A DNA stretch of 64,000 bases from DASVTR01 sp036387475 (GTDB lineage: Bacteria > Acidobacteriota > Blastocatellia > Pyrinomonadales > Pyrinomonadaceae): assembly GCA_036387475.1 (NCBI GenBank), contig DASVTR010000005.1:16071-80070 (forward strand), written 5' to 3'. Numbering within the stretch: position 1 is the first letter of the stretch; every line of letters begins with the position of its first letter. The notes beneath the pieces were generated by a model. That model was not told the DNA's origin and ran no database searches. It saw nothing but the letters and a program-made list of their open reading frames with translations. Positions 1 to 7,125 of the stretch are shown piece after piece. Made by a program: the position numbers and the translations under genes.

Positions 1-879
1 CCGCTCGTCGTACAGTATCCGATCTCGCGCGACGGCCAATTGCGCGAGATGGCTTATTACACTTCCGTGCACCCGGCGCTGCTCTCGCCTGAGATCGTCC
101 GCGAGGGCGGCTCATACGTCCGCACGATGCTGGAGAGCGCCGCCTCGCGTCTACGCGCGCAGGGCGAAAAGATTGAGCCGGAGATAGTCGATATAGCGGA
201 GCACCTGTGCATCGTTGAGCACACGGATCACGGGCGTTTCATGCGTGAAGACCGCGCCGCGCTCTTTCAGGAGATACTTTCGCTCTACGCTTTGAACGAG
301 CCTGACACGTATCGCTATTCTGTGAGCAGCGCGGGCGCGGGTGGAATGGTGCAGATGATTCCCTCCACCTACGCAATGGTCAGACGCCTGCATCCTGACA
401 GCAATCTCAAGGAAGATTTCGTCAGCGGGATGACAGACCACTCGAACGCGCTCGAAGCGATGCTGCTCTACATGCAGGATACCTGGGACGACCTGCTAAA
501 AAGCGCCGACGTGCGCGATGCGCTGAGCAGCGGACTGGCAACGCAGCCCGAACTGGTCGCCGCCGGATACAATTCAAACCCTGCGCGACTGCCTTCATAC
601 ATCCGTCGCGGCGGCGCAGACTGGCGCACGCTCATCCCGACCGAAACGCAGATGTATTTACGCATCTATGCTTCGCTCGACCAGCTACATTTCAAGCACC
701 AGCAAGGCGCGCCGAAGCGTCTCAACCAACCGGCAGCCCCAATGCCGCTACTGGCGAAACTCGCCAACGCATGGAGCAGCGGTGTGAACCACAGCGCTTC
801 GCTCACCAACGGGCGGTTACCGTTGCGCAGGAGCAAATTCCTGATTGCAGACGCGCTGTTAAGCGTCCGCTTGCGGTAA
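1..879 (+). CDS. Lytic transglycosylase-like protein, 5' end outside the window
   Basis: The frame is open from base 1, so the gene begins upstream; 292 residues are visible. The region around bases 290-370 encodes Glu-Pro-Asp-Thr-Tyr followed by SAGAGGMVQMIPSTY, which matches the SLT-domain signature (catalytic Glu, then S-x-A-G-x-x-G-L-M-Q-x-x-P-x-T). Further on, AAGYNSNPARLPSYI resembles the A-Y-N-x-G block of SLT domains. The family cleaves the peptidoglycan glycan strand in the periplasm. The C-terminal 70 residues are low in recognisable motifs. Family assignment is by motif only and the substrate is inferred. A stem-loop follows the stop codon. Confidence 0.75.
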   Translation, partial: PLVVQYPISRDGQLREMAYYTSVHPALLSPEIVREGGSYVRTMLESAASRLRAQGEKIEPEIVDIAEHLCIVEHTDHGRFMREDRAALFQEILSLYALNEPDTYRYSVSSAGAGGMVQMIPSTYAMVRRLHPDSNLKEDFVSGMTDHSNALEAMLLYMQDTWDDLLKSADVRDALSSGLATQPELVAAGYNSNPARLPSYIRRGGADWRTLIPTETQMYLRIYASLDQLHFKHQQGAPKRLNQPAAPMPLLAKLANAWSSGVNHSASLTNGRLPLRRSKFLIADALLSVRLR

Positions 880-905
880 GTATTTTCCAAAGGCAAAGCA
901 GCATA

Positions 906-941
906 AAAGACTGGCGAGGCTATGAGCTTCCGCCAGTCTTT
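906..941 (+). terminator. Stem-loop after the transglycosylase gene
   Basis: AAAGACTGGCG (906-916) is a perfect 11-bp complement of CGCCAGTCTTT (931-941), with a 14-nt loop, starting 27 bases after the stop codon. The trailing T tract is short, so termination efficiency is uncertain. The bases that follow (about 985-1015) carry TTCATCGTT-type heptamer units like those described elsewhere in the window. Confidence 0.65.
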
Positions 942-1061
942 AAGTTTATGTGGACGGATAAACAAGAGCCAGATATGAGCTTGTTTTCCATTCATCGTTG
1001 CAGCGTTCATCGTTCATACTTTCAATCTCAGAGTGTCAGTGTGGGCGTGTGAGGATTGCCC

Positions 1062-1277
1062 TTAGACCGCGCGCATCCACGCTATAGCCTTTTCACAATG
1101 TTTACACAGGGGAATGCTTTCCGGCTTCTGTGGCAGAAAACCGCTTGGCTGTCCTTTCTGATGATTCAGTAAATCAAACTTGCTGGCCCTTGCGCCGCAC
1201 GGGTCTGGCGCTTCTCCGGTTGCATCGTCTTCAAGTATGTGACAAAGCGTGCGCGGCTTGTTAAGAAAGTAGTACAT
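1062..1277 (-). CDS. Small protein of unknown function (71 aa) with a CxxC motif
   Basis: I do not recognise this protein. The start is well supported: on the minus strand a strong ribosome binding site (AGTGGAGGTG) sits four bases before the ATG. The protein is polar, contains a C-terminal Cys-x2-Cys (CKHCEK) and two further cysteines (about residues 12 and 27), which could bind a metal, and has no signal peptide or membrane segment. It is convergent with the transglycosylase gene. It could be a small zinc-binding protein; that is inference. Confidence 0.55.
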   Translation of the reverse strand: MYYFLNKPRTLCHILEDDATGEAPDPCGARASKFDLLNHQKGQPSGFLPQKPESIPLCKHCEKAIAWMRAV

Positions 1278-1648
1278 GCTTCACCTCCACTTAAAGTTCG
1301 GATGAACTATTTGAATACGCTGCCGAAAAACCGACGACGGGAAAAGCAAGGCCGATGCCAAAAGCTTTGAGGGCTTGGGAGAGAGGATTCGTCGGCAGCG
1401 TCAACGAATCAGATAGCGGTGTTGCGTGTGCTCTGCCTGGCTTGAGTTGGCGAAAGGGGCGCGGGCAGCGCCTTGTGCTTCCGAAAAACGCTTATCTTTC
1501 CTGTCCGAAACGTTGTACTATTGCCTCACTCGAAGGACACGGCATAATCATTGCTTCCAACGGCACAGTCCGTCACTAAAGACTTGCCCTCTCCCTGTCC
1601 TTTGTGGACGCAACTGATTTCAAAAGAGTTCTCTGAGGAGGAGATTTT
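1278..1648. other. Intergenic stretch without a supported gene
   Basis: This 371-base gap separates the divergent 71-aa gene from the SYLF gene. Short open frames exist on the plus strand (1355-1579, 1426-1617) but they have no ribosome binding site and no protein-like composition. It should contain both promoters; I see no clear consensus pair. Confidence 0.5.
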
Positions 1649-2365
1649 ATGAAGCATTCGTTTCACAGACGCGCTCTCCCGGCGCTTGTCTTATTACTGG
1701 CCCTGGGCCTGACCTTTAGCGCGTCGGCGCAGAAGAAAAACAAGCGTCTGAACGACGCCGCACGCCACGCTAGTTCTGCGGCGCGTGTCTTTACGGAGAT
1801 TATGAACACGCGCGACAAGGCCATCCCGCGCGAGTTGATTGACAAGGCCGAAGCCATCGCAGTCTTTCCGGGCGTCGTCAAGGCAGCCTTCATCATCGGC
1901 GGTCGCGGCGGGCAGGGCGTCATCAGCCGTCGCATCAAAGGCGGTTGGAGCGCTCCAGCCTTCTTCAACCTTGGCGGCGGCAGCTTCGGTCTGCAAATCG
2001 GAGCGCAGAAGACAGACTACGTGCTCCTGATTATGAACGAAGACGGCGTGAAGGGATTGATGGAAGACAAGTTTGAGATGGGCGGGGAAGCATCTGTCGC
2101 CGCGGGGCCGGTCGGACGCGAAGCAGCGGCCTCCACCAACACTACACTCGACGCAGGCATCCTCTCCTACTCACGCAGCAAGGGATTATTCGCAGGCGTC
2201 GCCCTCAAGGGAGCAGTCATCAATCCCGACAACGACCTTAACGAAGCCATCTACGAAGGCAAGAAAGCCAGCGAAGTGCTAGACCGCGAACATTCTCTCA
2301 AAGAGATGCCCGCAGTCGTACGCATCTTCCCGCGCACACTCGTTCGCTACTCAGTCAGACGATAA
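1649..2365 (+). CDS. Exported lipid-binding SYLF-domain (Ysc84-like) protein
   Basis: The 238-aa product starts with a clear signal peptide (about residues 1-27, ending in SASAQ). The rest matches the SYLF/Ysc84 family: an N-terminal helix, the block KAEAIAVFPGVVKAAFIIGGRGGQG (positions about 65-90, shown here only to name the block's ends K65 and G90), GGWSAPAFF, and the C-terminal SYSRSKGLFAGVALKGA segment typical of the family. Family members bind phospholipids; in bacteria they are secreted or periplasmic and their role is poorly defined. A good Shine-Dalgarno (GAGGAGG) precedes the ATG by eight bases. The gene is followed at once by a long hairpin. Confidence 0.9.
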   Translation: MKHSFHRRALPALVLLLALGLTFSASAQKKNKRLNDAARHASSAARVFTEIMNTRDKAIPRELIDKAEAIAVFPGVVKAAFIIGGRGGQGVISRRIKGGWSAPAFFNLGGGSFGLQIGAQKTDYVLLIMNEDGVKGLMEDKFEMGGEASVAAGPVGREAAASTNTTLDAGILSYSRSKGLFAGVALKGAVINPDNDLNEAIYEGKKASEVLDREHSLKEMPAVVRIFPRTLVRYSVRR

Positions 2366-2370
2366 CAAAG

Positions 2371-2455
2371 GCAAGGATGAACGATGAACGCTGAACGCAG
2401 AATGAAAGACAGGTTCTTGATACTTCATCCTTCATCGTTCATCGTTCATCCTTGC
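2371..2455 (+). terminator. Heptamer-built hairpin between the SYLF gene and lexA
   Basis: A perfect 20-bp inverted repeat: GCAAGGATGAACGATGAACG (2371-2390) and its complement at 2436-2455, with a 45-nt loop, followed by TTTTC. Each arm consists of tandem 7-nt units (GATGAAC; on the other arm CATCGTT). It is placed where an intrinsic terminator would lie. It belongs to the hairpin family described in the findings. Confidence 0.75.
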
Positions 2456-2552
2456 TTTTCATCCTGTGGGCCTTTAGAATCTGCGGGTCGCACGCTCTTG
2501 ACTGTGTTAGATTCTTTCCCGCCCGTACTGTCAGAACCGGAGAAGCATTGAG

Positions 2553-3176
2553 ATGCTGCCACGCACGCAAAGACAGAAGGAAATCCTCGACTACATCACG
2601 CGCTTTATAGAGCGGCACGGCTATGAGCCTTCCTACGCGCAGATCGCCAGACACTTCGGCGTCTCTTCCAAGGCGACCATCGCTAAACACATCGCCGCAT
2701 TGGAGCGTCGCGGACTGCTCTCAAGGCGCGGCACAGACGGCGCTTTTAACTTAGCCGTCAAAGTCGAAGAAGCACCGACCGATGCTATCTGCGAAGTGCC
2801 ACTGTTGGGACGCATCGCTGCTGGCACTCCCCTTGATGCCATCGAAGACACAGAGCCAATCAGTATTCCGCGCTTTCTCCTTGGGCGCGTGCGTCCCGAA
2901 AGAGTCTACGCGCTGAAAGTATCCGGCGATTCGATGATTGACGAACACATCTGCGACGGCGACATCGCGCTGATAGAGAATCGCACCGAAGCGCGCGACG
3001 GCGAAATCGTCGTCGCCCTCATCGACGGCGCACGCGCCACACTCAAACGTCTCTTCCGCTTCGGCCACGAAGTCGAATTGCGCCCCGCCAATTCGCAACT
3101 CGCCCCGCTCAGACTACCCGCGACGCGCGTCCGCGTGCAGGGAATCTTTCGCGGTCTGCTCCGCCCAACGATTTAA
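2553..3176 (+). CDS. lexA: LexA repressor
   Basis: The 207-aa protein has the two LexA parts: an N-terminal winged helix-turn-helix (residues about 1-65, with RQKEILDYI and YAQIARHFGVSSKATIAKHI) and a C-terminal S24 self-cleavage domain. The scissile Ala90-Gly91 (GRIAAGTPL), the nucleophile Ser127 in SGDSM and the general base Lys165 in ATLKR are all present, so RecA-stimulated autocleavage should work. It represses SOS genes until DNA damage. No operator can be named because acidobacterial LexA boxes differ from the E. coli box. The gene stands alone between two hairpins. The ATG follows GGAGAAG by seven bases. Confidence 0.95.
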   Translation: MLPRTQRQKEILDYITRFIERHGYEPSYAQIARHFGVSSKATIAKHIAALERRGLLSRRGTDGAFNLAVKVEEAPTDAICEVPLLGRIAAGTPLDAIEDTEPISIPRFLLGRVRPERVYALKVSGDSMIDEHICDGDIALIENRTEARDGEIVVALIDGARATLKRLFRFGHEVELRPANSQLAPLRLPATRVRVQGIFRGLLRPTI

Positions 3177-3204
3177 AAGCAAGTGATGAGTAATGAGTAA
3201 TAAG

Positions 3205-3237
3205 TGATGAGCTAAGGCGATTGTCCTTAGCTCATCA
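3205..3237 (+). terminator. Terminator of lexA
   Basis: TGATGAGCTAAGG (3205-3217) pairs perfectly with CCTTAGCTCATCA (3225-3237) over a 7-nt loop and is followed by TTTGTTTTT. The left flank is a run of 7-nt units (AGTGATG, AGTAATG, AGTAATA, AGTGATG, AGCTAAG) starting at about 3182. Confidence 0.85.
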
Positions 3238-3277
3238 TTTGTTTTTAGCCCTGCGCTCATCCTTGTTTGAGTAGCAT

Positions 3278-3308
3278 AAACGGACGTGTGTGGGCCGTTT
3301 ATGTATGA
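3278..3308. other. Small inverted repeat upstream of the PfpI-fusion gene
   Basis: CATAAACGG and CCGTTTATG form a 9-bp stem over a loop of about 10 bases within the 320-base gap between lexA and the next gene. It lies well upstream of the next start codon. It could be an operator or a second terminator; the sequence does not decide. Confidence 0.35.
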
Positions 3309-3495
3309 GTTCTGTCCCGCATAAAGCCCCCTCTTCTATTGTTTTCGCGCATCTTCTCTACAGCCTGCCGCTGGCATAGTGCTTGCCAATCTTTACTAAA
3401 TTGAAACTTTAACGCAGCAGAATCATCAACCGTTCTGTGTCAACATCCGTGCAGACACCGAACAGCCGTTACAGCAATAAAGGAGAGTTAACAGC

Positions 3496-4590
3496 ATGAC
3501 CGCAGAGAAGAAAACCAAAAGAGTCGCCATCCTCGTCGAAAAGAACTTCGAGGACTCAGAGTTTCAGATTCCATACACAGCCTTGCAGTCGGCGGGCGCG
3601 GAAGTGACAGTGCTCGGCTCGCGTATGAACGAAGAATACACGGGCAAGCAGGGCAAGGCTTCCATCAAGCCAGATGGGACGACGACCGAAGCCCGCGCCG
3701 CCGATTTCGACGCCGTTGTCATTCCCGGCGGAATGGCCCCAGACACTATGCGCACCAACATGAAGACAGTCGGCTTTGTGCAGGATGCTGCGGGGCAAGG
3801 CAAACTCGTCGCCGCCGTCTGCCACGGCCCGCAAGTCTTAATCGAAGGCGATTTGTTGCAGGGCAAACGCGCCACAGGCTTTCGCGCTATTCGTAAAGAC
3901 ATGCAGAACGCCGGCGCTGACTATACTGATGAACCAATCGTAGCAGACGGAAACCTGCTGACCTCGCGTCGCCCCGGCGATGTTCCTATTTTCACCGCAG
4001 CTATCCTGCGCCGCCTCGGCTTAAGTATCAAAGACACGAACCTGCCAGACGAGGGTGACACAAACGCAGACTGGTGGAAGCTTGCCGAAGAGTGGGGCGG
4101 CTCTGCAAAGAGCGAAATCGTGGACGCCATCAACACTGCTATTCGCGGCGAGCGCTACGGCCTCTCTGCTTTCGAGCATTACGCGGAGAAGGCAACGGAC
4201 GCCGAACTGAAATCAATCTTCAAAGAGATTGCCGCAACCAAGCAGCAGCACATAGAGCGGCTTGAAGCGCGGCTCGACCAGCTTAATGAAAAGGAAGACT
4301 TTCAGGCGGCGGGCAGCGGCGCATGGGCCACCCTCAAGGGTTGGTTGCAATCGAGCGATGACGTGGCCGTCCTGCAACGCGCGCTCGGCGATTTGCAGAC
4401 AGGCGTCGTCGATGCCTTTAACCTGTGCAACTCGCTGACAGACCCAGTGACCGTGCAAATCTTCGACGACATGGAAGTCTTGCTCGCTAAACAGGAACAG
4501 CGCATCGCAGACCTTTATCATTCAAAGGCGGGCGCGCAGAAGACAGAACCCGCCGAGCCGACAACCGGCGCAGCAGTCGCGGGCGCGTAA
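3496..4590 (+). CDS. DJ-1/PfpI-family domain fused to a C-terminal ferritin-like helical domain
   Basis: Residues 1-180 are a PfpI/YhbO-like glutamine-amidotransferase fold: RVAILVEKNFEDSEFQIP with the family Glu, VVIPGGMAPD, the nucleophile elbow AAVCHGPQ with Cys109-His110, and GDVPIF. Family members act as glyoxalases, chaperones or proteases; the exact activity here is unknown. Residues 200-345 are helical and resemble ferritin-like bundles (RGERYGLSAFEHYAEKA, then ATKQQHIERLEARLDQL), with Glu and His spaced as in metal-binding four-helix proteins. The tail is low complexity. The usual PfpI protein is about 170-190 aa, so this is a fusion of two stress-related domains. GGAG precedes the ATG by ten bases. 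Confidence 0.85.
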   Translation: MTAEKKTKRVAILVEKNFEDSEFQIPYTALQSAGAEVTVLGSRMNEEYTGKQGKASIKPDGTTTEARAADFDAVVIPGGMAPDTMRTNMKTVGFVQDAAGQGKLVAAVCHGPQVLIEGDLLQGKRATGFRAIRKDMQNAGADYTDEPIVADGNLLTSRRPGDVPIFTAAILRRLGLSIKDTNLPDEGDTNADWWKLAEEWGGSAKSEIVDAINTAIRGERYGLSAFEHYAEKATDAELKSIFKEIAATKQQHIERLEARLDQLNEKEDFQAAGSGAWATLKGWLQSSDDVAVLQRALGDLQTGVVDAFNLCNSLTDPVTVQIFDDMEVLLAKQEQRIADLYHSKAGAQKTEPAEPTTGAAVAGA

Positions 4591-4611
4591 CAAAAGTAAA
4601 AAGGTAAAAGT

Positions 4612-4647
4612 AGAGGCAGCGTTGCGTGTAGCCGCAACGCTGCCTCT
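4612..4647. terminator. Bidirectional terminator between convergent genes
   Basis: AGAGGCAGCGTTGCG (4612-4626) and its exact complement (4633-4647) make a 15-bp stem with a 6-nt loop, between the convergent PfpI-fusion and GH18 genes. The left flank (4592-4611) has AAAAGTA/AAAAGGT heptamer units. Confidence 0.8.
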
Positions 4648-4688
4648 CATAGTTTGTTGAGTGTCAGCCCTTCTCTTGTCTCATTCCA

Positions 4689-5771
4689 TCAATTCTGACG
4701 AAGGGCGGGCATCGGGATTGGAATGTTATAGGTCTTGGCTCCCACTCCGACACCTCCTTCGCAGGTGTTGGGAGGCACTGTGCAGATGCGCCGCGTAGAC
4801 GGACACTCCGCAGCCCAGAACATGTAGCCGAGCATACCGTTTGTCACCCCCGTCTTAGTCACCACATTCTGCACATAGGTTCCAGTGCTCTTCTGTAGCG
4901 AGTTATTGAAATTCGTGCATTCGGGCGCAGGGCTTTGGCCTGTCACGATATAGAGGCTACCTGTGAACTTAGCAGCGGCCAACGGCGGAATCGGCGGGTC
5001 ATACTGTGCCTTACCGTCTATGTGCTCCTGCCAGTCGGCCTGAGCCGTGGAGGCGCTGTTGGGCTGGCGGCTGGGAACCATCGCGTTGGCATAGTCCAGG
5101 ACGGGCGTCGTGGTATTGAGCCAGTCAGCCGTCGCCTTGCGAGTCAAAGCAATCAGCCAGCGGTCTCCGGCGGCCAAATCAATAGTCAAACGCGCCGCGT
5201 GATTATTACCCGTCGCGTCATACGGCAACTGCGAGCGATAGGCGTTAATAAACGCTTGCAGCCCTGTCAGATTCGGAGTGGTATTCTCCTCGTAGTCTAT
5301 CTCTATGCCGACGCCCAGAGCGATGGCCGCTTCAGCCGCGTTCAATCCGAGTTGCGTCGGGTTGGTTGCCAACGCCTGATTCCAGGCGTCCGTATAAGTG
5401 ATGCCGCCGATGGAGAGCATGACGCGAACGCCACGGCTCTTAAAGTAGTTGACGACGTTGTGATCCATGCCTCTCGGTATACCGTTGAGGGTTTGAGCGT
5501 CGGTTGTCTTGTTGAGCAGCTTCAAAGGCTGTACGAAACTGAGCACGACCAGATTCACCGAAGGGAGTCCTGTGCCGTCGCCACGGTCTATCAGCCAGCG
5601 ATTCTTAATATTGAAATCAGTCATGTCTCGCACAGTGGCCCACGTGCAGGCGTCGTTACCACAATGCCATGCCCCGTAGACGGAAATCGGCGTGGGTGCG
5701 GAACTGGCGGAAGGAGTGGCGATTATGACTGCCGCTCCCAGAAGAACCAGCAAGACCAGCTTTCTTAACAT
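4689..5771 (-). CDS. Exported glycoside hydrolase family 18-like protein (chitinase fold)
   Basis: The start was set at 5771 because AAAGGAGA lies six bases upstream of that ATG, giving 360 aa; a longer reading from 5801 lacks a binding site. A signal peptide covers residues 1-25. MLSIGG (118-123) matches the GH18 SxGG motif, and GIEIDYEE (155-162) matches the catalytic DxxDxDxE strand. The proton donor Glu161 and the neighbouring Asp159 are kept, but the first two Asp of the motif are Val154 and Glu157. Family members hydrolyse chitin or related beta-1,4-GlcNAc polymers. The changes could shift activity or substrate. Three C-terminal cysteines suggest disulfides. Confidence 0.8.
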   Translation of the reverse strand: MLRKLVLLVLLGAAVIIATPSASSAPTPISVYGAWHCGNDACTWATVRDMTDFNIKNRWLIDRGDGTGLPSVNLVVLSFVQPLKLLNKTTDAQTLNGIPRGMDHNVVNYFKSRGVRVMLSIGGITYTDAWNQALATNPTQLGLNAAEAAIALGVGIEIDYEENTTPNLTGLQAFINAYRSQLPYDATGNNHAARLTIDLAAGDRWLIALTRKATADWLNTTTPVLDYANAMVPSRQPNSASTAQADWQEHIDGKAQYDPPIPPLAAAKFTGSLYIVTGQSPAPECTNFNNSLQKSTGTYVQNVVTKTGVTNGMLGYMFWAAECPSTRRICTVPPNTCEGGVGVGAKTYNIPIPMPALRQN

Positions 5772-5980
5772 TAGATGTCTCCTTTCTGCGTTACCAACCA
5801 AATGGTTGCCAAGCCTCTTTATTAATCTTTAAGGCCTTGGCAAAGTTCTCAAGCCCTTCGCGCCGTGTACATCGAAGAGGCGGCAGGACGGAAGTGAGTT
5901 TGAAAGCTTGCGCTCGGTACGAAAACAATATCATTGCCCGTTTCGAGCCTGTATATTATGGTAACTTGATTGGAAAAATT

Positions 5981-6056
5981 TGGAGCCACCTGTCAGAGTT
6001 GAACTGACGACCCCCTAATTACGAATCAGGTGCTCTACCAACTGAGCTAAGGTGGC
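5981..6056 (-). tRNA. tRNA-Thr (anticodon CGU), CCA encoded
   Basis: On the minus strand the 76-nt sequence folds as a complete cloverleaf: acceptor GCCACCT/AGGTGGC, D arm GCTC/GAGC, anticodon stem CCTGA/TTAGG with loop TTCGTAA (anticodon CGT), T arm GTCAG TTCAACT CTGAC, discriminator T and an encoded CCA end. The anticodon reads the Thr codon ACG. Confidence 0.97.
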
Positions 6057-6078
6057 TTCTGTGGGTTTTGACCAAAGC

Positions 6079-6108
6079 AATATACGAATGCGCCGCTGTT
6101 GCTGTCAA
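6079..6108 (-). promoter_or_regulatory. Sigma70-type promoter of the tRNA-Thr gene
   Basis: On the minus strand TTGACA (6108-6103) and TATATT (6084-6079) are separated by 18 bases, placing transcription start about 15 bases before the tRNA. This is the cleanest consensus promoter in the window and shows that this organism's housekeeping sigma uses standard boxes. Confidence 0.8.
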
Positions 6109-6144
6109 GCAGGCGGCAGTTGATGAAAGGGGAGAACAAACGAG

Positions 6145-6675
6145 ATGCCGAAAGACCCAAAACGCAACCGCTCCTATTACGACATCGGCGGCGGCGACAT
6201 TAATCAGTTTGAGTTTCAGCATAATCAGGGAGCGATAACCGAGGAGGAACGTGCGCGCTTTGAGCAGGCCCAGGCCGACGCTCAACTGCGAGAAAGTGAA
6301 TCGCCGGAAGCGGCCAGACCGCAGACGGAGGCAGAGCGGATTGCGCAGATGATGGAAGCGGCACGCGAAAAGGTTGCGCGCAAGAAGGCCAGACAATTTC
6401 AGCAAGATAAGCGGGCGAGTTCAGGTGCGGCGAAAAAAGGTTCTGCATCATCGCAGAAGAAGCCGGGCGCGGCGAAGAAGGGGGCTGCGAAAAAGGGAAC
6501 TGCAAAGAAGGCTGCGGCGAAAGCTGCGTCCGGCGGTAAGGCTGCGGCGAAAAAAGCTGCCGGTAAGAAGAGCAGCGCCGCCGGAAAGGCCAGCGCCGGA
6601 AAGAGCGGCGCGAAAAAGAGCGCCGCCCGCAGGGGCGCGAAAGGCACAGCGAAAAAAGCAGCGCGCGGGCGTTGA
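6145..6675 (+). CDS. Histone H1-like, Lys/Ala-rich protein
   Basis: The 176-aa protein has a charged N-terminal part (1-90, including a helical stretch TEAERIAQMMEAAREKVARKKA) and a C-terminal tail of about 85 residues made of AAKK/AAKKGAAKK-type repeats, as in eukaryotic H1 tails and bacterial Hc1-type proteins. Such tails bind DNA without sequence specificity and compact the nucleoid. No enzyme motif is visible. AAAGGGGAG precedes the ATG. It lies upstream of a 58-aa acidic protein gene in the same direction with a 30-base gap. DNA binding is inferred from composition. Confidence 0.8.
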   Translation: MPKDPKRNRSYYDIGGGDINQFEFQHNQGAITEEERARFEQAQADAQLRESESPEAARPQTEAERIAQMMEAAREKVARKKARQFQQDKRASSGAAKKGSASSQKKPGAAKKGAAKKGTAKKAAAKAASGGKAAAKKAAGKKSSAAGKASAGKSGAKKSAARRGAKGTAKKAARGR

Positions 6676-6705
6676 ATATCAAATGAGTAAAAGGAGCTAA
6701 ACAGC

Positions 6706-6882
6706 ATGGCAGAACAAACAGAGGGCGCGAACGAGCAGGCCAGCGGCGAAGGCGTTAAAGGCCGAACGAGAGATAATCAGGAGAACGAATTAGAGGCCGA
6801 ACAGGAATCTGCGGCGGCGATGGATGCGGACGTGCCGCAACCGCCCGGCGCTGACCAGACAACCGAAGGCCAGCCGTCGTAA
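6706..6882 (+). CDS. Small acidic protein (58 aa) downstream of the histone-like gene
   Basis: A short open frame with a strong ribosome binding site (AAAAGGAGC, ten bases before ATG at 6706). The product is rich in Glu, Gln, Ala and Asp (MAEQTEGANEQASGEGVKG at its start), has no hydrophobic segment and is probably disordered. I do not recognise a family. Its position 30 bases after a very basic H1-like protein suggests co-expression; an acidic partner that shields or chaperones the basic tail is possible but is inference. Confidence 0.65.
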   Translation: MAEQTEGANEQASGEGVKGRTRDNQENELEAEQESAAAMDADVPQPPGADQTTEGQPS

Positions 6883-7125
6883 GGCGTGACGCGAGGGCGC
6901 GGATAAGAAGAGACGCGTAGACGCTGTAGACACTGTGACGCGGTGAAAAAGAAAAACCCGCCCGGTTGCGGAGTTTCTTCTTCGCCGCGTTTCTGTGTTG
7001 CCTCGGTTTAAGCATCCCTTTTTATCGCTGCGTTCCCGCGTCTCGTAAGTTCCGCTCCGGGCGAAAATCGGTTAGGATATGCCAGTCCAGTTTGAGTTGC
7101 TCCCCACGCGCCTCTCGGATTTATC

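Noticed and set aside
1355..1579. Small plus-strand gene before the SYLF gene
   Set aside because: No ribosome binding site and no protein-like composition; two overlapping frames compete.
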